Shown piece after piece: positions 19,232-29,435 of a stretch of 64,000 bases of DNA. The position numbers and the translations under genes are program-made. Source of the stretch: Sphingomonas panacis (lineage in GTDB: Bacteria; Pseudomonadota; Alphaproteobacteria; Sphingomonadales; Sphingomonadaceae); assembly GCF_001717955.1 (NCBI RefSeq), contig NZ_CP014168.1, positions 434,001 to 498,000 of the forward strand, given 5' to 3'. The notes below the pieces were generated by a model, which was not told where the DNA came from, did no database searches, and was given only the letters and a program-made list of their open reading frames with translations. The number at the start of each line of letters is the position of its first letter. The stretch's first letter is position 1.

Positions 19232-20443
19232 TTACAGGTCGATCAAAATGCGCGTCGGGTCTTCGATCGCGTTCTTCAGCGCGACGAGGAACGTGACCGC
19301 CTCGCGGCCGTCGATCAGGCGATGGTCATAGCTGAGCGCGAGGTACATCATCGGTCGCACCACGACCTGACCGTCGCGCACCACCGGCCGCTCCTCGATG
19401 CGGTGAAGCCCAAGCACCGCGGCCTGCGGCGGGTTGATGATCGGGGTCGACATCAGCGAGCCGAACACGCCGCCGTTCGAGATGGTGAAGGTGCCGCCCT
19501 TCATCTCGTCCATCTTGAGCGTGCCGTCCTTGGCGCGCTTGCCGAAATCGCCGATCGTCTTCTCGATCTGCGCGACCGACATCTGGTCGGCATCGCGGAT
19601 CACCGGCACGACGAGCCCGCCCGGGCCCGACACCGCCACCGAGATATCGGCGTAATCGTGATAGACGATCTCGTCACCCTCGATCGAGGCGTTGACGCTG
19701 GGGATGTCCTTCAGCGCCATCGTCGCGGCCTTGGTGAAGAAGCCCATGAAGCCCAGCCGGACGCCATGCTTCTTCTCGAACAGATCCTTGTACTTGGCAC
19801 GCGCCTCGATCACCGCCGTCATGTCGACGTCGTTGAAGGTGGTGAGCATCGCGGCGGTGTTCTGCGCGTCCTTGAGGCGCTTGGCGATCGTCTGGCGAAG
19901 CCGCGTCATGCGGACGCGCTCTTCCTTGCGGCCGGTCGCGGCGGCGACCGAAGGCGCAACCGGCACCGGCGCGGCGGCGGCGGGCGCGGGCTTGGCGGCG
20001 AGCACGTCGTCCTTGGTCAGGCGGCCATCCTTGCCGGTGCCCTTGAGGTTCGACGGATCGACCCCCGTCTCGAGCACGGCGCGGCGCACCGACGGCGACA
20101 GCGCGGCGGGCGTGTCCGAGCTCGGCTGCGCGGGCGCCTGCTGGCCAGCGGTCGCGGCGGGTGCAGCAGCCGGTGCAGCGGCAGGCTTGGCGGCGGCCGA
20201 GCCGTCACCAGCCTCGATCGTCGCGATCATCGCGCCGACTTCGACCGTGTCGCCAACCTTGACCGCCCATTCGCCCATCACGCCGGCGACCGGCGACGGC
20301 ACTTCGACCGAGACCTTGTCGGTCTCGAGGCTGGCGATCGGCTCATCGGCCTGCACCGCCTCGCCCGGCTTCTTGAGCCATTCGCCCAACGTCGCTTCGG
20401 TGATCGATTCGCCCAGAACGGGGACTTTGACTTCGGTTGCCAT
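19232..20443 (-). CDS. odhB: 2-oxoglutarate dehydrogenase E2, dihydrolipoyllysine succinyltransferase
   Basis: Core acyltransferase of the 2-oxoglutarate dehydrogenase complex, 403 residues. One lipoyl domain carries the lipoylated Lys43 in ETDKVSVEV. An Ala/Pro-rich linker leads to the E3-binding domain ([20 protein letters not shown]), a second Ala/Pro linker, and the catalytic domain ending with [15 protein letters not shown], whose His is the active-site residue. A GAGGAAG site lies upstream of ATG 20443. It is in the same transcript direction as sucA (108 bases apart) and lpd. [15 protein letters not shown] is typical of succinyl rather than acetyl transferases. Confidence 0.97.
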   Translation of the reverse strand: MATEVKVPVLGESITEATLGEWLKKPGEAVQADEPIASLETDKVSVEVPSPVAGVMGEWAVKVGDTVEVGAMIATIEAGDGSAAAKPAAAPAAAPAATAGQQAPAQPSSDTPAALSPSVRRAVLETGVDPSNLKGTGKDGRLTKDDVLAAKPAPAAAAPVPVAPSVAAATGRKEERVRMTRLRQTIAKRLKDAQNTAAMLTTFNDVDMTAVIEARAKYKDLFEKKHGVRLGFMGFFTKAATMALKDIPSVNASIEGDEIVYHDYADISVAVSGPGGLVVPVIRDADQMSVAQIEKTIGDFGKRAKDGTLKMDEMKGGTFTISNGGVFGSLMSTPIINPPQAAVLGLHRIEERPVVRDGQVVVRPMMYLALSYDHRLIDGREAVTFLVALKNAIEDPTRILIDL

Positions 20444-20551
20444 CGCTATCTTCCTCGTTCCCGGCTGCGGCCGGGGTCAGTTCGCGCACCGGGGGTATCG
20501 TGCGCACTTCATCCATCGAAAGGCCGCCCCCCAGGGGAGCGGCCAGTCGCG

Positions 20552-23488
20552 TCAGGTCTTCCGCGTGCGACGGATTTCGCCGCGCACATTGTGGCCGAGC
20601 GCCTCGGCGACGAGCGCACCCTGCTCGACGAGATGGCGCTTCATCAGGCCGGTCGCCGGCGACGCCGCCGCCGCGCGGCCGGCGTAGCGCGGACGCTGTA
20701 CCGGGCCACCCGCCGCGACGAGGCTCGCCTCGATGAACGGCTCGACGAAGCTCCATGCGCCGTTGTTCTTCGGCTCTTCCTGCGCCCACACCACCGTCTC
20801 GAGGTTGGGCAGGTTCTGGAACCGCTTGGTCAGCGCCTCGCTCGGGAACGGATAGAGCTGCTCGACACGCACGATCGCGGTGTTCTTGTCCTCGGCCGCG
20901 TCGCGCGCCTCGATCAGATCATAGGCGACCTTGCCGGTGCAGAGCACCAGCCGGGTGACATCGGCATCCGCCGGCGCCGACGGATCGGACAGCAGCCGCT
21001 TGAAGTGGCTGTCGCCGAGGAACTCGGCGGTCTTCGACACCGCAAGCTTGTGGCGCAGCAGCGACTTGGGCGTGAACACGACCAACGGCTTGCGGAACGG
21101 ACGGTGCATCTGCCGGCGCAGCAAATGGTAATAGTTCGCCGGCGTGGTGCAGTTGGCGATCTGGATATTGTCCTGCGCGCACAACTGGAGGAACCGCTCG
21201 ATCCGCGCCGAGCTATGCTCCGGCCCCTGCCCTTCGTAGCCGTGCGGCAGCAGCATCACCAGGCCGTTGGCGCGAAGCCACTTGCTCTCGCCCGACGCGA
21301 TGAACTGGTCGATCATGATCTGCGCACCGTTGGCGAAATCGCCGAACTGCGCTTCCCACAGCACCAGCGTCTTCGGGTCGGCCAGCGCATAGCCATATTC
21401 GAAGCCGAGCACGCCATATTCGCTCAAGGGGCTGTCGAGCACTTCGAACGTGCCGTGCGGGATCGTCTCGAGCGGGCGATATTTGTGCTCGTCGGTCTGG
21501 TCGGTCCACACCGCATGACGCTGGCTGAACGTGCCGCGCCCCGAGTCCTGCCCCGACAGCCGGACGCCATAGCCTTCCGACAGCAACGACCCGAACGCGA
21601 GCGCCTCGCCGGTCGCCCAGTCGAAGCCGGCGCCGTTCTTGAACATCTCGCGCTTGGCATCGAGCACGCGGGCGAGCGTCTTGTGGATCGTCAGATCCTC
21701 GGGAACCGTGGTCAGCGTGCGGCCGAGTGAATCGAACAATTTCTGCTCGATCCCGGTCTCGACGCTGCGCCGCGAGGTCTCGGCATCGGCCGGCGCGTGC
21801 AGCCCCGACCAGCGGCCGGCGAACCAGTCCGCCTTGTTGGGCTTGTACGAAGCGCCCGCCTCGAACTCGCCCTCTAGAAGCGTGGTGAACTCGCTCACCG
21901 CGCTGTCGATCCAGGCGCGGTCGACCACGTTCTGCTCGATCAGCTTCTGGCCGTAGATTTCGCTCACCGGCGGATGCTGGCGGATCTTCGCGTACATCAG
22001 CGGCTGGGTGAAGCCCGGCTCGTCGCCCTCGTTGTGGCCGAAGCGGCGATAGCACCACATGTCGATCACCACATCGCGGTGGAAGCGCTGGCGGAACTCG
22101 ATCGCCATCTTGGTGGCGAAGGTCACCGCCTCGGGATCGTCGCCGTTGACGTGGAAGATCGGCGCCTGAACGCCCTTCGCCACATCGCTCGGGTAGGGCG
22201 ACGACCGCGCGAACTGCGGGCTGGTGGTGAAGCCGATCTGGTTGTTGATGATGAAGTGCAGACAGCCGCCGGTATTGTACCCGCGGATGCCGGAGAAACC
22301 GAGGCACTCCCACACGATGCCCTGGCCCGCGAACGCCGCGTCACCGTGGATCAGCACCGGCAGCGACGCCTTGTGCTCGTTGAGATCGCCCGCGATCGTC
22401 TGGATCGCGCGGACCTTGCCGAGCACGACCGGATCTTCGGCTTCGAGGTGCGAGGGGTTGGCGACCAGCGACATATGCACGCTGATCCCGTCGAACTCGC
22501 GGTCGGTCGAGGTGCCGAGGTGATACTTCACGTCGCCCGATCCGGCCACGTCATCGGGATTGTCCGATCCGCCGCCGAATTCGTGGAAGATCACGCGGAA
22601 CGGCTTGGCCATCACGTTCGACAGCACGTTCAGGCGGCCGCGATGCGCCATGCCGAACACGATCTCGCGCACGCCGAGCGCGCCGCCCGACTTGATGACG
22701 CTTTCCAGCGCCGGGATCATGCTCTCGCCACCGTCGAGGCCGAAGCGCTTGGTGCCGACATATTTCTTGCCGCAGAAGCGTTCCCACTGCTCGGCTTCGA
22801 TCACCTTGTTGAGGATCGCCTTCTTGCCGATATCGGTGAATTCGATCGCCTTGTCCTGGCCCTCCATGCGCTCCTGGAGGAAGCGGCGCTCCTCGACATC
22901 GGCGATGTGCATATATTCAAGGCCGACATTGCCGCAGTAATTGGCGCGCAGCGTCGCGACGATGTCGCGCACGGTCGCCCATTCCATGCCGAGCGTGCCG
23001 CCCATATAGACCTTGCGGTCGAGGTCCGCGCCCGAGAAACCGTGATATTCCGGCGTCAGATCGGCAGGCAGCTCGCGCGAGGACAGGCCGAGCGGATCGA
23101 GCGTCGCGGCGAGGTGGCCGCGCACGCGGTAGGTCCGCACCAGCAGTTGCGCGCGGATCGAATCGGCGGCGGCGCGGACGATATCGGCTTGCGATGCCGG
23201 CGCGGCGGCGGGCGCGGTCGCCGGCTTGGCGCCACCCTTCGCGGGCTTGGGCGCCGCTTCCATCTGGGTCGGGTCGAGCGCGGCGGTCAGATCGTCGGTG
23301 CTGGTCAGCGGCCAGCTCGCGCGCTCCCAACTCGGGTTCTGCGCGATGCCGTCGAGCCCGTCGAACAGGCTCCGCCACGCCGGCTCGACGCTTTCGGGGG
23401 AAGTCTGGTAGCGCGCGTAAAGCGTCTCGATGAATGCCGGGCTTACCCCGGCTGCGATATCACCGAAATCCTGGCCTTCGAAGCCCAT
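20552..23488 (-). CDS. sucA: 2-oxoglutarate dehydrogenase E1 component
   Basis: Thiamine-diphosphate decarboxylase of the TCA cycle, 978 residues. The ATG at 23488 (MGFEGQDFGDIAAGVSPAFI) has AAGGA upstream and begins directly at the family N-terminus; upstream open codons are repeat sequence. Recognisable segments are YMHIADVEERRFLQERME, GMAHRGRLNVLSNVM, HGDAAFAGQGIVWECLGFS, the cofactor region IGFTTSP, and EPKNNGAWSFVEP near the end. Length fits the family. It stands between sucD and odhB on one strand. Confidence 0.97.
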   Translation of the reverse strand: MGFEGQDFGDIAAGVSPAFIETLYARYQTSPESVEPAWRSLFDGLDGIAQNPSWERASWPLTSTDDLTAALDPTQMEAAPKPAKGGAKPATAPAAAPASQADIVRAAADSIRAQLLVRTYRVRGHLAATLDPLGLSSRELPADLTPEYHGFSGADLDRKVYMGGTLGMEWATVRDIVATLRANYCGNVGLEYMHIADVEERRFLQERMEGQDKAIEFTDIGKKAILNKVIEAEQWERFCGKKYVGTKRFGLDGGESMIPALESVIKSGGALGVREIVFGMAHRGRLNVLSNVMAKPFRVIFHEFGGGSDNPDDVAGSGDVKYHLGTSTDREFDGISVHMSLVANPSHLEAEDPVVLGKVRAIQTIAGDLNEHKASLPVLIHGDAAFAGQGIVWECLGFSGIRGYNTGGCLHFIINNQIGFTTSPQFARSSPYPSDVAKGVQAPIFHVNGDDPEAVTFATKMAIEFRQRFHRDVVIDMWCYRRFGHNEGDEPGFTQPLMYAKIRQHPPVSEIYGQKLIEQNVVDRAWIDSAVSEFTTLLEGEFEAGASYKPNKADWFAGRWSGLHAPADAETSRRSVETGIEQKLFDSLGRTLTTVPEDLTIHKTLARVLDAKREMFKNGAGFDWATGEALAFGSLLSEGYGVRLSGQDSGRGTFSQRHAVWTDQTDEHKYRPLETIPHGTFEVLDSPLSEYGVLGFEYGYALADPKTLVLWEAQFGDFANGAQIMIDQFIASGESKWLRANGLVMLLPHGYEGQGPEHSSARIERFLQLCAQDNIQIANCTTPANYYHLLRRQMHRPFRKPLVVFTPKSLLRHKLAVSKTAEFLGDSHFKRLLSDPSAPADADVTRLVLCTGKVAYDLIEARDAAEDKNTAIVRVEQLYPFPSEALTKRFQNLPNLETVVWAQEEPKNNGAWSFVEPFIEASLVAAGGPVQRPRYAGRAAAASPATGLMKRHLVEQGALVAEALGHNVRGEIRRTRKT

Positions 23489-23501
23489 CGGATTATCCTT
23501 C

Positions 23502-23591
23502 GTCGCCCCGGCGGAGGCCGGGGCCGTCAGCAGAAAATACGCAACGCCCGCCACGCCCCCACGCGGCAACCCCGGCCTCCGCCGGGGCGAC
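23502..23591. repeat. Perfect 22-bp inverted repeat between sucD and sucA
   Basis: GTCGCCCCGGCGGAGGCCGG at 23502-23521, continuing to 23523, is the exact reverse complement of 23570-23591. The 46-base spacer holds no gene. It belongs to the same family as the pair at 17587. Confidence 0.9.
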
Positions 23592-23596
23592 GTTGT

Positions 23597-24481
23597 TTAG
23601 CCCTTCAGCACCGCGACCAAAGTCTCGCCGAGCAGCGAGGGGCTGTCCGCCACCTTGATGCCGGCGGCTTCCATCGCCGCGATCTTGTCCTCGGCGCCGC
23701 CCTGGCCACCCGAAACGATCGCACCGGCATGGCCCATGCGACGCCCCGGAGGCGCGGTGCGGCCCGCGATGAAGCCGGCCATCGGCTTCTTGCGGCCGCG
23801 CTTGGCCTCGTCGCGCAGGAACTGCGCGGCTTCCTCTTCGGCCGAGCCGCCGATCTCGCCGATCATGATGATCGACTGGGTGGCGTCGTCGGCGAGGAAC
23901 AGTTCGAGCACGTCGATGAAGTTCGTGCCGTTGACCGGATCGCCACCGATGCCGACCGCCGTCGTCTGGCCGAGGCCGGCGTTAGTCGTCTGAAACACCG
24001 CCTCATAGGTAAGCGTGCCCGAGCGCGAAACAACGCCCACCGAACCCTTGGAGAAGATGTTGCCCGGCATGATGCCGATCTTGCACTCGCCCGGCGTCAG
24101 CACGCCGGGGCAGTTCGGGCCGATCAGCCGCGACTTGGAGCCCGACAGGGCGCGCTTCACCTTGACCATGTCGAGAACCGGAATGCCCTCGGTGATCGCG
24201 ACGATCAGCGGGATCTCGGCGTCGATCGCCTCGAGGATCGAATCGGCCGCGAAGGGCGGCGGCACGTAGATCACCGACGCGTCGGCGCCGGTCTTGGTCT
24301 TGGCTTCGAGCACGGTGTTGAACACCGGCAGGTCGAGGTGCGTGGTGCCGCCCTTGCCCGGCGTCACGCCGCCGACCATCTGCGTGCCATACGCCAGCGC
24401 GGTCTGCGTGTGGAAGCTGCCGGTCTCACCGGTCATGCCCTGCGTGATGACCTTGGTATTCTTGTCGACGAGAATGCTCAT
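23597..24481 (-). CDS. sucD: Succinate-CoA ligase alpha subunit
   Basis: Alpha subunit of succinyl-CoA synthetase, 294 residues. The CoA-binding N-terminus ([20 protein letters not shown]) and [14 protein letters not shown] are typical; the phosphorylated His lies in the C-terminal part, [20 protein letters not shown]. It directly follows mdh on the minus strand, 70 bases away. The partner beta subunit gene sucC, usually placed just upstream of sucD, is missing from this cluster and is not found anywhere in the window. Confidence 0.96.
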   Translation of the reverse strand: MSILVDKNTKVITQGMTGETGSFHTQTALAYGTQMVGGVTPGKGGTTHLDLPVFNTVLEAKTKTGADASVIYVPPPFAADSILEAIDAEIPLIVAITEGIPVLDMVKVKRALSGSKSRLIGPNCPGVLTPGECKIGIMPGNIFSKGSVGVVSRSGTLTYEAVFQTTNAGLGQTTAVGIGGDPVNGTNFIDVLELFLADDATQSIIMIGEIGGSAEEEAAQFLRDEAKRGRKKPMAGFIAGRTAPPGRRMGHAGAIVSGGQGGAEDKIAAMEAAGIKVADSPSLLGETLVAVLKG

Positions 24482-24551
24482 GCGGCGCGTTTCCCTGAAA
24501 CGAGGAGTCGAGGCGACGCGGAACCGTCCGCGCCGCCGGGGTCAGATCAGA

Positions 24552-25628
<1,077 letters not shown>

Positions 25629-25632
25629 CTAA

Positions 25633-25947
25633 TTATTGCAACTTATTCGCAAGTGCATTAATAGGCGCGCCATCTTCGACATAGCGACGCTCGCCGCTGC
25701 TCGGGCTGATCCACACCACCATCACTTTGCCCGAAGCATCGTCGATGAACCGCTCCGGCGTTGGGCGCCAGTCCCCGCCCACTGGCCGCTCGCGCGCCGC
25801 ACCGTAGCGCGCCCGCTCGAACAGCACGCCCGCCAGCACCACCCCGGTCCAGATCAGCACCGGCCATTGCGAGGGCACCATCACGACCACGATCAGCGCC
25901 ACGGTGAACGCGACCATCGCCGCGACGGTGACGAACACGCGCAGCAT
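25633..25947 (-). CDS. Small membrane protein, unknown
   Basis: I do not recognise this 104-residue protein. Two adjacent hydrophobic segments (FVTVAAMVAFTVALIVVVMV and WPVLIWTGVVLAGVLF) are followed by a soluble C-terminal tail with several Arg and Pro residues. The start ATG at 25947 overlaps the last base of the YbjQ stop (TGATG), so the two are translationally coupled and may act together. A GTG one codon earlier is possible. Confidence 0.65.
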   Translation of the reverse strand: MLRVFVTVAAMVAFTVALIVVVMVPSQWPVLIWTGVVLAGVLFERARYGAARERPVGGDWRPTPERFIDDASGKVMVVWISPSSGERRYVEDGAPINALANKLQ

Positions 25948-26273
25948 CACTCGGGCGCCGGATCGAGGATGACGGCGGTGCCATACGCCACCACCTCGTT
26001 CATCGACTGCGCGATCGCCCCCGAGTCGAAGCGCATCATCACGACGGCATTGGCGCCCATCAGGGTCGCGTTCTGCACCATCCGGTCGATCGCATGGCGC
26101 CGCGTCTCCTCGATCAACCGGGTATATTCCGGGATCTCCCCGCCGATGATCGAGCGCAGGCTCGCGGTGATGTTGCCACCCAGCCCCCGGCTGCGCACGA
26201 CAACGCCGAACACCTGGCCGAGTGTGGCGCGAACGGCGTGACCGGGGACGGTTTCGGTGGTGGTGACGAGCAT
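25947..26273 (-). CDS. ybjQ: YbjQ family heavy-metal-binding-like protein
   Basis: Protein of 108 residues with the YbjQ pattern: an N-terminal TTTETVPGH, then GVVVRSRGLGGNITASLRSI, YTRLIEETRRHAIDRMVQNA, and GANAVVMMRFDSGAI. The family folds as a pentameric ring with a suggested metal or small-ligand site; no function is established. GAGAGG precedes ATG 26273. It is coupled to the small membrane protein downstream. Confidence 0.88.
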   Translation of the reverse strand: MLVTTTETVPGHAVRATLGQVFGVVVRSRGLGGNITASLRSIIGGEIPEYTRLIEETRRHAIDRMVQNATLMGANAVVMMRFDSGAIAQSMNEVVAYGTAVILDPAPE

Positions 26274-26348
26274 GACGGAGCCTCTCCTAAGCGTTGGAGA
26301 AAGGTATCACCGCATGTCGATCGGGCCAAATGCGATCCGCTCGGCTTT

Positions 26349-26405
26349 CATGTTCCCCCGCGAAGGCGGGGGTCCAGTCTGGGCCTCCGCCTTCGCGGAG
26401 GAACA
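26349..26405. repeat. Imperfect inverted repeat between zapE and ybjQ
   Basis: ATGTTCCCCCGCGAAGGCGG at 26349-26368 and CCTCCGCCTTCGCGGAGGAACAT-type sequence ending at 26405 form opposed arms with a few mismatches. Related to the repeat at 19166. Confidence 0.7.
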
Positions 26406-26428
26406 TACCTAGGGAGAGAGGCGGGTCG

Positions 26429-27550
26429 TTACGCCGCGCCCGCCGAACCATGCCCCTGCGCGAGATAGTCGTCCGACTGCATCTCCTCCAGCCGGCTCAC
26501 CGTCCGCTCGAACTCGAAGTGGCCGTCGCCGCGCTCGTACAACTGGTCCGGCGCCGCATCCGCCGCCGCGAGCAGCTTGACCTTATGCTCGTACAAAGCG
26601 TCGATCAGCGCGACGAAGCGCGCCGCCTCGTTGCGGTTCTCCGGCCCGAGCTTGGGGATGCCGACGAGGATCACGGTATGATAGCGCCGCGCCACCGCGA
26701 GATAATCCGCCGCCCCGCGCGCCTCGCCGCACAGCCGCTTGAACGAGAACACCGCGACACCCTTGATGCTCTTGGGCACATGCAGCGTGCGCCCGCCCTC
26801 GACCGGAATGTCCTCGGCCGGCACATGCGCGCGGTCCTCGACCGGAAAGTCGGTCAGCCGGAAGAAATCGCCCGACAGCAGCGCCGTCGCCTTGGGGCCG
26901 TTTGGCACCAGCCAGGTATCGATCTTGCCGAGCCGGTCGCGCCGGTAATCCACGGGACCGTTGAGCGTCAGCACGTCCATCTTCTGCGCGATCAGGTCGA
27001 TGAAAGGCAGGAAATGCTCGCGGTTGAGACCGTTCTTGTAGAGGTCGCTCGGGTGCCGGTTCGATGTCGTCACCACCGTCACGCCCTCGGCGAGCAATTG
27101 CGTGAACAGCCGCGACAGGATCATCGCGTCGGGGCTGTTGGTCACCATGATCTCGTCGAACGCGAGCACCCGCGTTTCCTCGGCGATCGCGCGCGCGGCG
27201 GGGATGATCGGGTCGCCGACCTCCTTGGCGCGCTCGGCGGCGATTCGGCGATGCACTTCGAGCATGAATTCGCTGAAATGCACGCGGCGCTTGCGACGGA
27301 TCGCGAGGCTGTCGAAGAACAGGTCCATCAGCATCGACTTGCCGCGCCCGACCCCGCCCCAGATGTACAGCCCGCGCACCGGATCGGGCTTGCGCCCAAG
27401 CAGCTTCCACAGCGTCGAGCCGCGCTTCGGCACCGCCTGGAGTTCGGCCGCAAGCGAATCGAGCCGCGCCGCCACCGCCGCCTGCTCGGCATCGACCCGC
27501 AACTCGCCCGAGGCGACGAGCGCATTGTACCGGGCGAGAACGTTACCCAT
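26429..27550 (-). CDS. zapE: ZapE/AFG1-like AAA+ ATPase
   Basis: ATPase of 373 residues. Walker A is GGVGRGKSMLM, Walker B is VLAFDEIMVTN, and the family blocks FFDSLAIRRKRRVHFSEFM and SNRHPSDLYKNGLNREHFLPFI are clear. In E. coli ZapE associates with the Z-ring late in division; mitochondrial AFG1 relatives affect respiratory complex assembly. It starts ten bases after the sdhB stop, so both are probably cotranscribed; that link to respiration is suggestive but not proof of a role there. Confidence 0.93.
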   Translation of the reverse strand: MGNVLARYNALVASGELRVDAEQAAVAARLDSLAAELQAVPKRGSTLWKLLGRKPDPVRGLYIWGGVGRGKSMLMDLFFDSLAIRRKRRVHFSEFMLEVHRRIAAERAKEVGDPIIPAARAIAEETRVLAFDEIMVTNSPDAMILSRLFTQLLAEGVTVVTTSNRHPSDLYKNGLNREHFLPFIDLIAQKMDVLTLNGPVDYRRDRLGKIDTWLVPNGPKATALLSGDFFRLTDFPVEDRAHVPAEDIPVEGGRTLHVPKSIKGVAVFSFKRLCGEARGAADYLAVARRYHTVILVGIPKLGPENRNEAARFVALIDALYEHKVKLLAAADAAPDQLYERGDGHFEFERTVSRLEEMQSDDYLAQGHGSAGAA

Positions 27551-27560
27551 GCCGCGTGCC

Positions 27561-28343
27561 TTACAGGACGCGCTCGGCTTCCATCTTCTTGATCTCGGCG
27601 ATCGCCTTGGCCGGGTTCAGCCCCTTCGGGCAGACGTTCGCGCAGTTCATGATCGTGTGGCAGCGATACAGACGGAACGGATCTTCGAGCTGGTCGAGCC
27701 GCTCGCCGGTCATCTCGTCGCGGCTGTCGGCGAGCCAGCGATACGCTTGCAACAGGATCGCCGGCCCGAGGAACTTGTCCGAATTCCACCAATAGCTCGG
27801 GCACGAGGTCGAGCAGCACGCGCACAGGATGCACTCGTACAGGCCGTCGAGCTTCTCGCGGTCCTCAGGCGACTGGAGCCGCTCCTTGCCGGGGTTGGGG
27901 GTGACGGTCTGCAACCACGGCTTGATCGACGAATATTGCGCGTAGAAATGCGTGAAATCGGGAACCAAATCCTTGATGACATCCATGTGCGGCAGCGGCG
28001 TGATGCGGATGTCGCCCTTGATGTCCTCGATCGCGGTGGTGCAGGCGAGGCCGTTCTTGCCGTCCATGTTCATCGCGCACGATCCGCAGATGCCCTCGCG
28101 GCACGACCGGCGGAAGGTCAGCGACGAATCCTGTTCGGACTTCATCTTGATCAGCGCGTCGAGCACCATCGGGCCGCACGTGTCGAGATCGATCTCGAAC
28201 GTGTCGTAGCGCGGGTTTTCGCCGAGATCGGGATCGTAGCGGTAGATCTTGAAGGTCTTGACGCGCTTCGCCTCCGCAGCCGCCTTGTGGACCTTGCCGG
28301 TCGCCTTGGGCTTGCTGTTCGCGGGAAGGAAGAATTCGGCCAT
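27561..28343 (-). CDS. sdhB: Succinate dehydrogenase iron-sulfur subunit
   Basis: Electron-transfer subunit of complex II, 260 residues from ATG 28343 ([12 protein letters not shown]). The 2Fe-2S cluster ligands are in [17 protein letters not shown], and the 4Fe-4S/3Fe-4S ligands in [16 protein letters not shown] and [17 protein letters not shown]. The N-terminal 25 or so residues are a Lys-rich extension. It lies on the minus strand with zapE, while sdhC, sdhD and sdhA are 4 kb away on the plus strand; this splitting is the notable feature. A frame extending to 28394 lacks a start signal. Confidence 0.97.
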   Translation of the reverse strand: MAEFFLPANSKPKATGKVHKAAAEAKRVKTFKIYRYDPDLGENPRYDTFEIDLDTCGPMVLDALIKMKSEQDSSLTFRRSCREGICGSCAMNMDGKNGLACTTAIEDIKGDIRITPLPHMDVIKDLVPDFTHFYAQYSSIKPWLQTVTPNPGKERLQSPEDREKLDGLYECILCACCSTSCPSYWWNSDKFLGPAILLQAYRWLADSRDEMTGERLDQLEDPFRLYRCHTIMNCANVCPKGLNPAKAIAEIKKMEAERVL

Positions 28344-28476
28344 TGTGATCGGTGTCCCGTGGCTGGTGAGCGGCGAAGCGCCCGGACTTTGCACTGCCGT
28401 TACACAAGCATGCGCCGCCTCGCAAACATTCCCTCGCGTGCCACAACGCGGGTGCGGGGCGACGCGTGGATTTTTC

Positions 28477-28488
28477 TACCGATCGGTA
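28477..28488. promoter_or_regulatory. Palindrome TACCGATCGGTA, TetR-like operator candidate
   Basis: A perfect 12-base palindrome between the divergent sdhB and BdcA-like genes. Its form resembles operators of TetR-family repressors, which often flank such reductase genes. No repressor gene is adjacent. Confidence 0.5.
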
Positions 28489-28506
28489 AAGATTCTTTTT
28501 GACGGC

Positions 28507-28520
28507 ATCAACGTGTTGAT
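28507..28520. promoter_or_regulatory. Palindrome ATCAACGTGTTGAT upstream of the BdcA-like gene
   Basis: A perfect 14-base palindrome 18 bases after the previous one, in the same intergenic stretch of 308 bases. It could bind a dimeric regulator. The rest of 28344-28651 holds the two promoters, but I cannot place them firmly. Confidence 0.45.
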
Positions 28521-28651
28521 ATCGTTTTACCTTTGCCAAAATCCCGCCGTCAGCCCGGCGCCGCGCGGGCTTGATCCGCCGCGCGGCACCGCCATCTTCG
28601 CCGCGACGCGGAAAGACCGTCCATCCGGCGGGACTGCGCAAGGAGTTCGTC

Positions 28652-29395
28652 ATGAGCACCAGATTCGAAGGCAAGAAGGCGATCGTCACCGGCGGCTCGC
28701 GCGGCATCGGCGCCGCCATCGCCAAGCGGCTCGCCGCCGATGGCGCGGACGTCGCCATCACCTATGCCGGCAACCAGGAAGCCGCCAACGTCACCGTCGG
28801 CGCGATCACCGCCGCCGGCCGTCGCGGCCACGCCATCCAGGCCAACGCGGGCGATCCCGCCGCGCAGGCCGCCGCGATCGGACAGGCGATCGACTCGCTC
28901 GGCGGGCTCGACATCCTCGTCCACAATGCCGGCGTGTTCGAGATCGCAGCGGTGGACCAGACCGACAGCGCCGCGTTCGAGCGGATCTTCGCGGTCAACG
29001 TCGGCGGCGTGCAGGCCGGCACCGCCGCCGCCGCGCCGCGCATCAACGATGGCGGGCGGATCATCATCATCGGCAGCATCAACGGCGACCGCGCGTTCAT
29101 GCCCGGCCTCGCCCCCTACGGCGCCTCGAAGGCGGCGGTGGCGGGGCTGGCGCGCGGCTGGGCGCGGGATCTGGCGCCGCGCGGCATCCTCGTCAACGTG
29201 GTTCAGCCCGGCCCGGTCGATACCGACATGAACCCCGCCGACGGCGCGATCGCCGAGCAGTTCACCGCAATGATCCCGCTCGGCCGCTATGGCCGCACCG
29301 AGGAGATCGCGGCGGTGACGGCGTTTCTCGCCAGCGACGAGGCTTCGTTCATCACCGGCACGACGATCGACGTCGACGGTGGCGTCTCAGCCTGA
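28652..29395 (+). CDS. SDR oxidoreductase, BdcA-like
   Basis: Short-chain reductase of 247 residues with the NAD(P) motif TGGSRGIGAAIAKRL, NAG in VHNAGVF, the catalytic Ser in IIGSINGDRAF and YGASKAAVAG. The stretches GSINGDRAFMPGLAPYGASK and VQPGPVDTDMNPADG resemble E. coli BdcA, described as affecting biofilm dispersal through c-di-GMP binding; that role is transferred only by similarity. AAGGAG precedes ATG 28652. Two palindromes lie upstream and a terminator follows, so it is a single regulated gene. Confidence 0.82.
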   Translation: MSTRFEGKKAIVTGGSRGIGAAIAKRLAADGADVAITYAGNQEAANVTVGAITAAGRRGHAIQANAGDPAAQAAAIGQAIDSLGGLDILVHNAGVFEIAAVDQTDSAAFERIFAVNVGGVQAGTAAAAPRINDGGRIIIIGSINGDRAFMPGLAPYGASKAAVAGLARGWARDLAPRGILVNVVQPGPVDTDMNPADGAIAEQFTAMIPLGRYGRTEEIAAVTAFLASDEASFITGTTIDVDGGVSA

Positions 29396-29400
29396 CGATC

Positions 29401-29428
29401 CGGGGCGATGCCAGCCGGCATCGCCCCG
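29401..29428. terminator. Hairpin after the BdcA-like gene
   Basis: CGGGGCGATGCC at 29401-29412 pairs with GGCATCGCCCCG at 29417-29428, followed by TTTG. It lies between convergent genes. Confidence 0.65.
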
Positions 29429-29435
29429 TTTGCGC

